64,000 nucleotides of DNA from positions 1-64,000 of the forward strand of contig NW_027018089.1 in the NCBI RefSeq assembly GCF_032854445.1. The letters run 5' to 3'. Under the pieces are notes generated by a model. That model made no database searches and was not told the DNA's origin. It saw only the letters and a program-made list of their open reading frames with translations. The DNA is from Liolophura sinensis. Taxonomy: Eukaryota > Mollusca > Polyplacophora > Chitonida > Chitonidae. A program made the translations under genes and the position numbers. This document shows positions 12,661 to 25,807 of the stretch, one piece after another. The stretch's first letter is position 1. Each line of letters begins with the position of its first letter.

Positions 12661-15600
12661 ATGGAAACCAGGGAAATTTGCAATTTTTCAACAGCTGCCG
12701 ATGCTGGCTCAATTCCGCATCTTTTGGCACCTTACTGAAGTGGGTCAGTGTTCAGTTGTACTTTTTACAGCAGACTGTATCAAGTACCTTGTGTTTTTCA
12801 TGTACAAATGGTGTGGTTTTTCTACACGTAGATAAAGACATTGAGATTGTCTTGCACTTAGAAGTAAGGCAATTGCTGGGTGAGTAAAATGCGCTTAGCC
12901 CAAAGATTTCAGGTCTTCTGGGCTACCGAAGGGCACATAACTTATAGTCAAAAGTTGAATATAGTAATGACCAGTCGCGATTGTACAGAGTACAGTGTAG
13001 CCGATTTCAATTAACAAAAAGACCAGGTAAAAATGCAAAAGTGGAAAAACTGTTCCAGTGCAGCTGGTAAGAGGCTAATCCGACGTATTTTGTGACGAGA
13101 AATCGAATGGTGTAAACCGCGTTGCTCTCCGACCAATACTTTTGGCTGTAGTGACAATTGAATGATCATTGATGTCATAATCACGTGCCCAGCAACGTCT
13201 CTTACTCCATGGAAACCAGGGAAATTTGCAATTTTTCAACAGCTGGCCGATGCCTGGCCCAATTCCGCATCTTTAGGCAACCTTATTCATGTGGGTCTGT
13301 GGTCAGTTGAACTTTTTACAGCAGACTGTATCAAGTACCTTGTGTTTTTCACGTACAAATGGTGTGGTATTTCTACACGTAGATAAAGACATTGAGATTG
13401 TCTTGCACTTAGAAGTAACACAATTGCTGGGTGAGTTAAATGCGCTTAGCCCAAAGATTTGACGTCTTCTGGGCTACCGAAGGGGCACATAACTTATAGT
13501 CAAAAGTTGAATATAGTAATGACCAGTCGCGATTGTACAGAGTACAGTGTAGCCGGCTTCAATTAACAAAAACACCAGGCAAAAATGCAAAAGTGGAAAA
13601 ACTGTTCCAGTGCAGCTGGTAAGAGGCTAATCCGACGTATTTTGTGACGAGAAATCGAATGGTGTAAACCGCGTTGCTCTCCGACCAATACTTTTGGCTG
13701 TAGTGACAATTGAATGATCATTAATGTCATAATCACGTGCCCAGCAACGTCTCTTACTCCATGGAAACCAGGGAAATTTGCAATTTTTCAACAGCTGCCG
13801 ATGCCTGGCTCAATTCCGCATCTTTTGGCACCTTACTGAAGTGGGTCAGTGTTCAGTTGTACTTTTTACAGCAGACTGTATCAAGTACCTTGTGTTTTTC
13901 ATGTACAAATGGTCTGGTTTTTCTACACGTAGATAAAGACATTGAGATTGTCTTGCACTTAGAAGTAAGGCAATTGCTGGGTGAGTTAAATGGGCTTGGC
14001 CCAAAGATTTGTCGTCTTCTGGGCTACCGAAGGGCACATCACTTATAGTCAAAAGTTGAATATAGTAATGACCAGTCGCGATTGTACAGAGTACAGTGTA
14101 GCCGATTTCAATTAACAAAAAGACCAGGCAAAAATGCGAAAGTGGAAAATCTGTTCCAGTGCTACTAGTAAGAGGCTAATCCGACGTATTTTGTGACGAG
14201 AAATCGAATGTGCAATCCGCGTTGCTCTCCGACCAATACTTTTGGCTGTAGCGACAATTGAATGATCATTTATGTCATAATCACGTGCGTAGCAACGGCT
14301 CTTACTCCATGGAAACCAGGGATATTTGCAATTTTTCAACAGCTGCCGATGCCTGGCTAAATTCCGCATCTTTTGGCAACTTATTCATGTGGGTCTGTTG
14401 TCAGTTGTACTTTTTACAGCAGACTGTATCAAGTACCTTGTGATTTTTATGTACAAAAGGTGTGGTTTTTCTACACGTAAATAAAGACATTGAGATTGTC
14501 TTGCACTTATAAGTAACACAATTGCTGGGTGAGTTAAATGGCTTATCCCAAAGATTTGACGTCTTCTGGGCTACCGAAGGGCACATAACTTATAGTCAAA
14601 AGTTGAATATAGTAATGACCAGTCGCGATTGTACAGAGTACAGTGTAGCCGGCTTCAATTAACAAAAACACCAGGCAAAAATGCAAAAGTGGAAAAACTG
14701 TTCCAGTGCAGCTGGTAAGAGGCTAATCCGACGTATTTTGTGACGAGAAATCGAATGGTGTAAACCTCTCCGACCAATACTTTTGGCTGTAGTGACAATT
14801 GAATGATCATTGATGTCATAATCACGTGCCCAGCAACGTCTCTTACTCCATGGAAACCAGGGAAATTTGCAATTTTTCAACAGCTGCCGATGCCTGGCTC
14901 AATTCCGCATCTTTTGGCACCTTACTGAAGTGGGTCAGTGTTCAGTTGTACTTTTTACAGCAGACTGTATCAAGTACCTTGTGTTTTTCATGTACAAATG
15001 GTGTGGTTTTTCTACACGTAGATAAAGACATTGAGATTGTCTTGCACTTAGAAGTAACACAATTGCTGGGTGAGTTAAATGGGCTTGGCCCAAAGATTTG
15101 TCGTCTTCTGGGCTACCGAAGGGCACATAACTTATAGTCAAAAGTTGAATATAGTAATGACCAGTCGCGATTGTACAGAGTACAGTGTAGCCGATTTCAA
15201 TTAACAAAAAGACCAGGCAAAAATGCAAAAGTGGAAAAACTGTTCCAGTGCTACTAGTAAGAGGCTAATCCGACGTATTTTGTGACGAGAAATCGAATGG
15301 TGCAAACCGCGTTGCTCTCCGACCAATACTTTTGGCTGTAGCGACAATTGAATGATCATTTATGTCATAATCACGTGCGTAGCAACGGCTCTTACTCCAT
15401 GGAAACCAGGGATATTTGCAATTTTTCAACAGCTGCCGATGCCTGGCTAAATTCCGCATCTTTTGGCAACTTATTCATGTGGGTCTGTTGTCAGTTGTAC
15501 TTTTTACAGCAGACTGTATCAAGTACCTTGTGATTTTTATGTACAAAAGGTGTGGTTTTTCTACACGTAAATAAAGACATTGAGATTGTCTTGCACTTAT

Positions 15601-16400
15601 AAGTAACACAATTGCTGGGTGAGTTAAATGGGCTTATCCCAAAGATTTGACGTCTTCTGGGCTACCGAAGGGCACATAACTTATAGTCAAAAGTTGAATA
15701 TAGTAATGACCAGTCGCGATTGTACAGAGTACAGTGTAGCCGGCTTCAATTAACAAAAGACCAGGCAAAAATGCAAAAGTGGAAAAACTGTTCCAGTGCA
15801 ACTAGTAAGAGGCTAATCCGACGTATTTTGTGATAAGAATTTGAATGGTGCAATCCCCGTGGCTCTCCGACCAATACTTTTGGCTGTAGTGACAATTGAA
15901 TGATCATTTATGTCATAATCACGTGCGTAGCAACGGCTCTTACTCCATGGAAACCAGGGAAATTTGAAATTTTTCAACAGCTGCCGATGCCTGGCTCAAT
16001 TCCGCATCTTTTGGCACCTTACTGAAGTTGGTCAGTGTTCAGTTGTACTTTTTACAGCAGACTGTATCAAGTACCTTGTGTTTTTCATGTACAAATGGTG
16101 TGGTTTTTCTACACGTAGATAAAGACATTGAGATTGTCTTCCACTTAGAAGTAACACAATTGCTGGGTGAGTTAAATGGGCTTGGCCCAAAGATTTGACG
16201 TCTTCTGGGCTACCGAAGGGCACATAACATATAGTCAAAAGTTGAATATAGTAATGACCAGTCGCGATTGTACAGAGTACAGTGTAGCCGATTTCAATTA
16301 ACAAAAAGACCAGGCAAAAATGCAAAAGTGGACAAATTGTTCCAGTGCTGCTGGTAAGAGGCTAACCCGACGTATTTTGTGACGAGAAATCGAATGGTGC
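12661..16400 (+). repeat. Satellite block A with alternating dimers
   Basis: Phase points are 12,661, 13,209, 13,761, 14,309, 14,850, 15,399 and 15,947. The monomer at 13,209 is chimeric, starting like the TTACTGAAG type and continuing as HOR type f ('tttaggcaacc', 'cagttgaac'). The pair starting at 13,761 and 14,309 is repeated at 14,850 and 15,399, giving a two-monomer expansion. An 8-bp deletion near 14,765 shortens one monomer to 541 bp. Confidence 0.94.
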
Positions 16401-18090
16401 AAACCGCGTTGCTCTCCGACCATTACTTTTGGCTGTAGCCACAACTGAATGATCATTGATGTCATAGTCACGTTCCCAGCAACGGCTCTTACTCCATGGA
16501 AACCAGGGATCTTTTAGAACCTTACAGATGTGGGGTCAGTGATCAGTTGTACTTTTTACAGCAGACTGTATCTAGTACCTTGTGTTTTTTATGTACAAAT
16601 GGTGTGGTTTTTCTACTCGTAGATAAAGACATTGAGATTGTCTTGGACTTAGAAGTAAGACAATTGCTGGGTGAGTTAAATGGGCTTAGCCGAAAGATTT
16701 GACGTCTTCTGGGCTACCGAAGGGCACATAACTTATAGTCAAAAGTTGAATATAGTAATGACCAGTCGCGATGGTACATAGTACAGTGTAGCCGATTTCA
16801 ATTAACTAAACGACCAGGCAAAAATGTAAAAGTGGAAAAACTGTACCAGTGCTGCTGGTAAGAGGCTAATCCGACGTATTTTGTGACGAGAAATCGAATG
16901 GTGCAAACCGCGTTGCTCTCCCGACCAATACTTTTGGCTGTAGCCACAATTTAATGATCATTGATGTCATAGTCACGTGCCCAGCAACGGCTCTTACTCC
17001 ATGGAAACCAGGGAAATATGCAATTTTTTAACAGCTGCCGATGCCTGGTCCAATTCCGCATCTTTTAGAACCTTATACATGTGGGTCAGTGATCAGTTGT
17101 ACCTTTTAAAGCAGACTGTATCAAGTACCTTGTGTTTTTTTATGTACAAATGGTGTGGTTTTTCTACACGCAGATAAAGACATTGAGATTGTCTTGGACT
17201 TAGAAGTAAGACAATTGCTGGGTGAGTTAAATGGGCTTGGCCCAAAGATTTGACGTCTTCTGGGCTACCGAAGGGCACATAACTTATAGTCAAAAGTTGA
17301 ATATAGTAATGACCAGTAGCGATGGTACATAGTACAGTGTAGCCGATTTCAAATTAACAAAAAGACCAGGCAAAAATGCAAATCTGGAAAAACTGTTCCA
17401 GTGCTGCTGGTAAGAGGCTAATCCGACGTATTTTTTGACGAGAAATCGAATGGTGCAAACCGCGTTGCTTTCCGACCAATACTTTTGGCTGTAGCCACAA
17501 TTGAATGATCATTGATGTCATAGTCACGTGCCCAGCAACGGCTCTTACTCCATGGAAACCAGGGAAATTTGCAATTTTTTAAACAGCTGCCGATGCCTGG
17601 GCCAATTCCGCATCTTTTAGAACCTTATTGATGTGGGTCAGTGATCAGTTGTACTTTTTACAGCAGACTGTATCTAGTACCTTGTGTTTTTTATGTACAA
17701 ATGGTGTGGTTTTTCTACACGCAGATAAAGACATTGAGATTGTCTTGGACTTAGAAGTAAGACAATTGCTGGGTGAGTTAAATGGGCTGAGCTCAAAGAT
17801 TTGACGTCTTCTGGGCTACCGAAGGGCACATAACTTATAGTCAAAAGTTGAATATAGTAATGACCAGTCGCGATGGTACATAGTACAGTGTAGCCGATTT
17901 CAATTAACAAAAAGACAGGCAAAAATGCAAAAGTGGAAAAAACTGTTCCAGTGCTGCTGGCAAGAGGCTAATCCGACGTATTTTGTGACGAGAAATCGAA
18001 TGGTGCAAACCGCGCTGCTCTCCAACCAATACTTTTGGCTGTAGCCACAATTGAATGATCATTGATGTCATAGTCACGTGCCCAGCAACG
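16401..18090 (+). repeat. Satellite subfamily B island
   Basis: Phase points are 16,496, 17,001 and 17,552. B-diagnostic variants replace those of A: 'gtcatagtcacg' instead of 'gtcataatcacg', 'gtagccacaa', 'gatggtacatagtac' instead of 'gattgtacagagtac', and 'tcttttagaacc'. The switch from A lies between about 16,280 and 16,420. The return to A lies at about 18,075-18,103. Both keep the repeat phase. Confidence 0.9.
16496..17000 (+). repeat. Internally deleted monomer (505 bp)
   Basis: Just after the conserved CCATGGAAACCAGGGA the sequence jumps to 'tcttttagaacc'. About 45 bp present in every neighbour (the 'tgcaatttttt...ggcccaattccgca' stretch) is missing. The rest of the monomer is normal B type. 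Confidence 0.93.
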
Positions 18091-20200
18091 GCTTCTTACT
18101 CCATGAAAACCAGGGATATTTGCAATTTTTTAACAGCTGCCGATGCCTGGCCCAATTCCGCATCTTTAGGCACCTTATTCACGTGGGTCTGTGGTCAGTT
18201 GAACTTTTTACAGCAGACTGTATCAAGTACCTTGTGTTTTTCACGTACAAATGGTGTGGTATTTCTACACGTAGATAAAGACATTGAGATTGTCTTGCAC
18301 TTAGAAGTAACACAATTGCTGGGTGAGTTAAATGCGCTTAGCCCAAAGATTTCAGGTCTTCTGGGCTACCGAAGGGCACATAACTTATAGTCAAATGTTG
18401 AATATAGCAATGACCAGTCGCGATTGTACAGAGTACAGTGTAGCCAATTTCAATTAACAAAAAGACCAGGTAAAAATGCAAAAGTGGAAAAACTGTTCCA
18501 GTGCAGCTGGTAAGAGGCTAATCCGACGTATTTTGTGACGAGAAATCGAATGGTGTAAACCGCGTTGCTCTCCGACCAATACTTTTGGCTGTAGTGACAA
18601 TTGAATGATCATTGATGTCATAATCACGTGCCCAGCAACGTCTCTTACTCCATGGAAACCAGGGAAATTTGCAATTTTTCAACAGCTGCCGATGCCTGGC
18701 TCAATTCCGCATCTTTTGGCACCTTACTGAAGTGGGTCAGTGTTCAGTTGTACTTTTTACAGCAGACTGTATCAAGTACCTTGTGTTTTTCATGTACAAA
18801 TGGTGTGGTTTTTCTACACGTAGATGAAGACATTGAGATTGTCTTGCACTTAGAAGTAAGGCAATTGCTGGGTGAGTTAAATGGGCTTGGCCCAAAGATT
18901 TGTCGTCTTCTGGGCTACCGAAGGGCACATAACTTATAGTCAAAAGTTGAATATAGTAATGACCAGTCGCGATTGTACAGAGTACAGTGTAGCCGATTTC
19001 AATTAACAAAAAGACCAGGCAAAAATGCAAAAGTGGAAAAACTGTTCCAGTGCTACTAGTAAGAGGCTAATCCGACGTATTTTGTGACGAGAAATCGAAT
19101 GGTGCAATCTGCGTTGCTCTCCGACCAATACTTTTGGCTGTAGCCACAATTGAATGATCATTGATGTCATAATCACGTGCCCAGCAACGGCTCTTACTCC
19201 ATGGAAACCAGGGATATTTGCAATTTTTCAACAGCTGCCGATGCCTGGCTAAATTCCGCATCTTTTGGCAACTTATTCATGTGGGTCTGTTGTCAGTTGT
19301 ACTTTTTACAGCAGACTGTATCAAGTACCTTGTGATTTTTATGTACAAAAGGTGTGGTTTTTCTACACGTAAATAAAGACATTGAGATTGTCTTGCACTT
19401 ATAAGTAACACAATTGCTGGGTGAGTTAAATGGGCTTATCCCAAAGATTTCAGGTCTTCTGGGCTACCGAAGGGCACATAACTTATAGTCAAATGTTGAA
19501 TATAGTAATGACCAGTCGCGATTGTACAGAGTACAGTGTAGCCGGCTTCAATTAACAAAAACACCAGGCAAAAATGCAAAAGTGGAAAAACTGTTCCAGT
19601 GCAACTAGTAAGAGGCTAATCCGACGTATTTTGTGACAAGAATTTGAATGGTGCAATCCCCGTTGCTCTCCGACCAATACTTTTGGCTGTAGTGACAATT
19701 GAATGATCATTTATGTCATAATCACGTGCGTAGCAACGGCTCTTACTCCATGGAAACCAGGGAAATTTGAAATTTTTCAACAGCTGCCGATGCCTGGCTC
19801 AATTCCGCATCTTTTGGCACCTTACTGAAGTTGGTCAGTGTTCAGTTGTACTTTTTACAGCAGACTGTATCAAGTACCTTGTGTTTTTCATGTACAAATG
19901 GTGTGGTTTTTCTACACGTAGATAAAGACATTGAGATTGTCTTCCACTTAGAAGTAACACAATTGCTGGGTGAGTTAAATGGGCTTGGCCCAAAGATTTG
20001 ACGTCTTCTGGGCTACCGAAGGGCACATAACATATAGTCAAAAGTTGAATATAGTAATGACCAGTCGCGATTGTACAGAGTACAGTGTAGTCGATTTCAA
20101 TTAACAAAAAGACCAGGCAAAAATGCAAAAGTGGAAAAACTGTTCCAGTGCTGCTGGCAAGAGGCTAATCCGACGTATTTTGTGACGAGAAATCGAATGG
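18091..20200 (+). repeat. Satellite block A, second copy of the 13.2-16.4 kb segment
   Basis: Phase points are 18,103, 18,652, 19,201 and 19,750. The monomers correspond in order to those at 13,209 (f-like), 13,761, 14,309 and 15,947, but without the extra dimer at 14,850-15,946. Shared private variants include 'ggcaacttattcatg' with 'cttataagtaacac', and 'gaaatttgaaattt' with 'gaagttggtcag'. The transition to B occurs between about 20,080 and 20,220. Confidence 0.9.
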
Positions 20201-23063
20201 TGCAAACCGCGTTGCTCTCCAACCAATACTTTTGGCTGTAGCCACAATTGAATGATCATTGATGTCATAGTCACGTGCCCAGCAACGGCTCTTACTCCAT
20301 GGAAACCAGGGAAATATGCAAGTTTTTAAACAGCTGCCGATGCCTGGGCCAATTCCGCATCTTTTGGCACCTTATTGATGTGGGTCAGTGTTCAAGTGTA
20401 CTTTTTACAGCAGACTGTATCAAGTACCTTGTATTTTTTATGTACAAATGGTGTGGTGTTTCTACACGTAGATAAAGATATTGAGATTGTCTTGGACTTA
20501 AAAGTAAGGCAATTGCTGGATGAGTTAAATGGGCTTAGCCTAAAGATTTGACGTCTTCTGGGCTACCGAAGGGCACATAACTTATAGTCAAAAGTTGAAT
20601 ATAGCAATGACCAGTCGCGATGGTACATAGTACGGTGTATCCTATTTTCAAATTAACAAAAAGACCAGGCAAAAACGCAAAAGTGGAAAAACTGTTCCAG
20701 TGCTGCTGGTAAGAGGCTAATCGACGTATTTTGTGACGAGAAATCGAATGGTGCAAACCGCGTTGCTCTCCGACCATTACTTTTGGCTGTAGCGACAATT
20801 GAATGATCATTGATGTCATAGTCACGTGCCCAGCAACGGCTCTTACTCCATGGAAACCAGGGAAATTTGCAATTTTTTAAACAGCTGCCGATGCCTGGCC
20901 CAATTCCGCATCTTTTGGCACCTTATTGATGTGGGTCAGTGTTCAAGTGTACTTTTTACAGCAGACTGTATCAAGTACCTTGTATTTTTTATGTACTAAT
21001 GGTGTGGTGTTTCTACACGTAGATAAAGATAATTGAGATTGTCTTGGACTTAAAAGTAACACAATTGCTGGATGAGTTAAATGGGCTTAGCCCAAGGATT
21101 TGAGGTCTTCTGGGCTACAGAAGGGCACATAACTTATAGTCAAAAGTTGAATATAGCAATGACCAGTCGCGATGGTACATAGTACAGTGTATCCGATTTC
21201 AAATTAACAAAAAGACCAGCAAAAACGCAAAAGTGGAAAAACTGTTCCAGTGCTGCTGGTAAGAGGCTAATCCGACGTATTTTGTGACGAGAAATCGAAT
21301 GGTGCAAACCGCGTTGCTCTCCGACCATTACTTTTGGCTGTAGCCACAATTGAATGATCATTGATGTCAAGTCACGTGCCCAGGCAACGGCTCTTACTCA
21401 ATGGAAACCGGGGAAATATGCAATTTTTTAAACAGCTGCCGATGCCTGGCCCAATTCCGCATCTTTTGGCACCTTATTGATGTGGGTCAGTGTTCAAGTG
21501 TACTTTTTACAGCAGACTGTATCAAGTACCTTGTATTTTTTATGTACAAATGGTGTGTGGTGTTTCTACACGTAGATAAAGATATTGAGATTGTCTTGGA
21601 CTTAAAAGTAAGACAATTGCTGGTGAGTTAAATGGTTTTGGGCCCAAAGATTTGCCATCTTCTGGGCTACCGAAGGGCACATAACTTATAGTCAAAAGTT
21701 GAATATAGTAATGACCAGTTCGCGATGGTACATAGTACAGTGTATCCGATTCAAAATGAACAAAAAGACCAGGCAAAAACGCAAAAGTGGAAAAACTGTT
21801 CCGGTGCTGCTGGTAAGAGGCTAATCCCGACGTATTTTGTGACGAGAAATCGAATGGTGCAAACCGCGTTGCTCTCCGACCAATACTTTTGGCTGTAGCG
21901 ACAATTGAATGATCATTGATGTCATAGTCATGTGCCCAGCAACGGCTCTTACTCCATGGAAACCAGGGAAATTTGCAATTTTTTAAACAGCTGCCGATGC
22001 CTGGCCCATTCCGCATCTTTTGGCACCTTATTGATGTGGGGTCAGTGATCAGTTGTACTTTTTACAGCAGACTGTCTCAAGTACCTTGTATTTTTTATGT
22101 ACAAATGGTGTGTTTTTCTACACGTAGATTAAAGACATTGAGATTGTCTTCGACTTAAAAGTAAGACAATTGCTGGATGAGTTAAATGGGCTTAGCCAAA
22201 GATTTGACGTCTTCTGGGCTACCGAAGGGCACATAACTTATAGTCAAAAGTTGAATATAGTAACGACCAGTCGCGATCGTACATAGTACAGTGTATCCTA
22301 TTTCAAATTAACAAAAAGACCACAAAAAGACCAGGCAAAAATGCAAAAGTAGAAAAATGTTCCAGCGCTGCTGGTAAGAGGCTAATCCGACGTATTTTGT
22401 GACGAGAAATCGAATGGTGCAAACCGCGTTGCTCTCCGACCATTACTTTTGGCTGTAGCCACAATTGAATGATCATTGATGTCATAGTCACGTGCCCAAC
22501 AACGGCTCTTACTCCATGGAAACCAGGAAAAATGCAATTTTTTAACAGCTGCCGATGCCTGGCCCAATTCCGCATCTTTTAGAACCTTATTGATGTGGGT
22601 CAGTGTTCAAGTGTACTTTTTACAGCAGACTGTATCAAGTACCTTGTATTTTTTATGTACAAATGGTGTGGTGTTTCTACACGTAGATAAAGATATTGAG
22701 ATTGTCTTGGACTTAAAAGTAAGACAATTGCTGGATGAGTTAAATGGGCTTAGCCCAAGGATTTGACGTCTTCTGGGCTACCGAAGGGCACATAACTTAT
22801 AGTCAAAATGTTGAATATAGTAATGACCGGTTGCGATGGTACATAGTACGGTGTAGCCGATTTCAATTAACAAAAAGACAGGCAAAAATGCAAAAGTGGA
22901 AAAACTGTTCCAGTGCTGCTGGTAAGAGGCTAATCGACGTATTTTGTGACGAGAAATCGAATGGTGCAAACGGCGTTGCTTTCCGACCCAATACTTTTGG
23001 CTGTAGCCACAATTGAATGATCATTGAAGTCATAGTCTCGTGCCCAGCAACGGCTCCTACTCC
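20201..23063 (+). repeat. Satellite block B, start of the main B domain
   Basis: Phase points are 20,299, 20,850, 21,401, 21,956 and 22,516. B monomers are typically 550-552 bp because of an extra A in 'ttttttaaacagc'. They carry TTATTGATG and 'gtgttcaagtg' or 'gtgatcagttg'. The monomer at 21,956 is 560 bp, partly because an 11-bp stretch ('acaaaaagacc') is duplicated near 22,310-22,335. Confidence 0.95.
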
Positions 23064-25807
23064 ATGGAAACCAGGGACATTTGCAATTTTTTAAACAGCT
23101 GCCGATGCCTGGGCCAATTCCGCATCTTTTAGAACCTTATTGATGTGGGTCAGTGATCAGTGTACTTTTTACAGCAGACTGTATCAAGTACCTTGTATTT
23201 TTTATGTACAAATGGTGTGGTTTTTCTACACGCAGATAAAGACATTGAGATTGTCCTGGACTTAAAAGTAAGACAATTGCTGGATGAGTTAAATGGGCTG
23301 AGCCCAAGGATTTGACGTCTTCTGGGCTACCGAAGGGCACATAACTTATAGTCAAATGTTGAATATAGTAATGACCAGTCGCGATGGTACATAGTACAGT
23401 GTAGCCGATTTCAATTAACAAAAAGACAAGGCAAAAATGCAAAGGTGGAAAAACTGTTCCAGTGCTGCTGGCAAGAAGCTAATCCGACGTATTTTGTGAC
23501 GAGAAATCGAATGGTGCAAACTGCGTTGCTCCCCGACCATTACTTTTGGCTGTAGCGACAATTCAATGATCATTGATGTCATAGTCACGTGCCCAGCAAC
23601 GGCTCTTACTCAATGGAAACCGGGGAAATATGCAATTTTTTTAACAGCTGCCGATGCCTGGCCCAATTCCGCATCTTTTGGCACCTTATTGATGCTGGGT
23701 CAGTGTTCAAGTGTACTTTTTACAGCAGACTGTATAAAGTACCTTGTATTTTTTATGTACAAATGGTGTGGTGTTTCTACACGTAGATAAAGACATTGAG
23801 ATTGTCTTGGACTTAAAAGTAAGACAATTGCTGGATGAGTTAAATGGGCTTAGCCCAAGGATTTGAGGTCTTCTGGGCTACCGAAGGGCACATAACTTAT
23901 AGTCAAATGTTGAATATAGTAATGACCGGCGGTGTGTAGCCGATTTCAATTAACAAAAAGACCAGGCAAAAATGCAAAAGTGGAAAAACTGTTCCAGTGC
24001 TGCTGGTAAGAGGCTAATCCGACGTATTTTGTGACCGAAAAATCGAATGGTGCAAACCGCGTTGCTCTCCGACCAATACTTTTGGCTGTAGCCACAATTG
24101 AATGATCATTGATGTCATAGTCATGTGCCCAGCAACGGCTCTTTACTCAATGGAAACCAGGGAAATTTGCAATTATTTAAACAGCTGCCGATGCCCTGGG
24201 CCAATTCCGCATCTTTTGGCACCTTATTGATGTGGGTCAGTGATCAGTTGTACTTTTTACAGCAGACTGTCTCAAGTACCTTGTATTTTTTATGTACAAA
24301 TGGTGTGGTTTTTCTACACGTAGATAAAGACATTGAGATTGTCTTCGACTTAAAAGTAAGACAATTGCTGGATGAGTTAAATGGGCTTAGCCTAAAGATT
24401 TGACGTCTTCTGGGCTACCGAAGGGCACATAACTTACAGTCAAAAGTTGAATATAGTAACGATCATTCGCGATGGTACATAGTACAGTGTGTCCTATTTC
24501 AAATTAACAAAAAGACCAGGCAAAAATGCAAAAGTAGAAAAAATGTTCCAGTGCTGGCTGGTAAGAGGCTAATCCGACGTATTTTGTGACGAGAAATCGG
24601 AATGGTGCAAACCGCGTTGCTCTCCCACCATTACTTTTGGCTGTAGCCACAATTGAATGATCATTGATGTCATAGTCACGTGCCCAACAACGGCTCTTAC
24701 TCCATGGAAACCAGGGAAATATGCAATTTTTTAACAGCTGCCGATGCGTGGCCCAATTCCGCATCTTTTAGAACCTTATAGATGTGGGTCAGTGATCAGT
24801 TGTACTTTTTACAGCAGACTGTATCTAGTACCTTGTGGTTTTTTATGTACAAATGGTGTGGTTTTTCTACACGTAGATAAAGACATTGAGATTGTCTTGG
24901 ACTTAGAAGAAAGACAATTGCTGGGTGAGTTAAATGGTTTGGGCCCAAAGATTTGCCATATTCTGGGCTACCGAAGGGCAAATAACTTATAGTCAAAAGT
25001 TGAATATAGTAATGACCAGGTCGCGATGGTACATAGTACAGTGTATCCGATTTCAAATTAACAAAAAGACCAGGCAAAAATGCAAAAGTGGAAAAACTGT
25101 TCCAGTGCTGCTGGTAAGAGGCTAATCCGACGTATTTTGTGACGAAAAATCGAATGGTGCAAACCGCGTTGCTCCCCGACCATTACTTTTGGCTGTAGCG
25201 ACAATTGAATGATCATTGATGTCATAGTCACATGCCCAGCAACGGCTCTTACTCAATGGAAACCGGGGAAATATGCAATTTTTTAAACAGCTGCCGATGC
25301 CTGGCCCAATTCCGCATCTTTTGGCACCTTATTGATGTGGGTCAGTGTTCAAGTGTACTTTTTACAGCAGACTGTATCAAGTACCTTGTATTTTTTTATG
25401 TACAAATGGTGTGGTGTTTCTACACGTAGATAAAGATATTGAGATTGTCTTGGACTTAAAAGTAAGACAATTGCTGGATGAGTTAAATGGGCTTAGCCCA
25501 AGGATTTGACGTCTTCTGGGCTACCGAAGGGCACATAACTTATAGTCAAATGTTGAATATAGTAATGACCGGTTGCGATGGTACATAGTACGGTGTAGCC
25601 GATTTCAATTAACAAAAAGACCAGGCAAAAAATGCAAAAGTGGAAAAACTGTTCCAGTGCTGCTGGTAAGAGGCTAATCCGACGTATTTTGTGACGAGAA
25701 ATCGAATGGTGCAAACGGCGTTGCTTTCCGACCAATACTTTTGGCTGTAGCCACAATTGAATGATCATTGAAGTCATAGTCTCGTGCCCAGCAACGGCTC
25801 CTACTCC
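23064..25807 (+). repeat. Higher-order repeat B, copy 1 (five monomers)
   Basis: Phase points are 23,064, 23,613, 24,150, 24,704 and 25,256. Private variants in order are 'agggacatttgc' with 'ggctcctactcc', 'tactcaatggaaaccgggg', 'gcaattatttaaac', 'gatgcgtggccc' with 'accttatagatg', and a second 'accgggg' type. The same order recurs in the next 2.75 kb. The copy has a 16-bp deletion at about 23,929 ('gaccggcggtgtgtagcc'). Confidence 0.92.
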
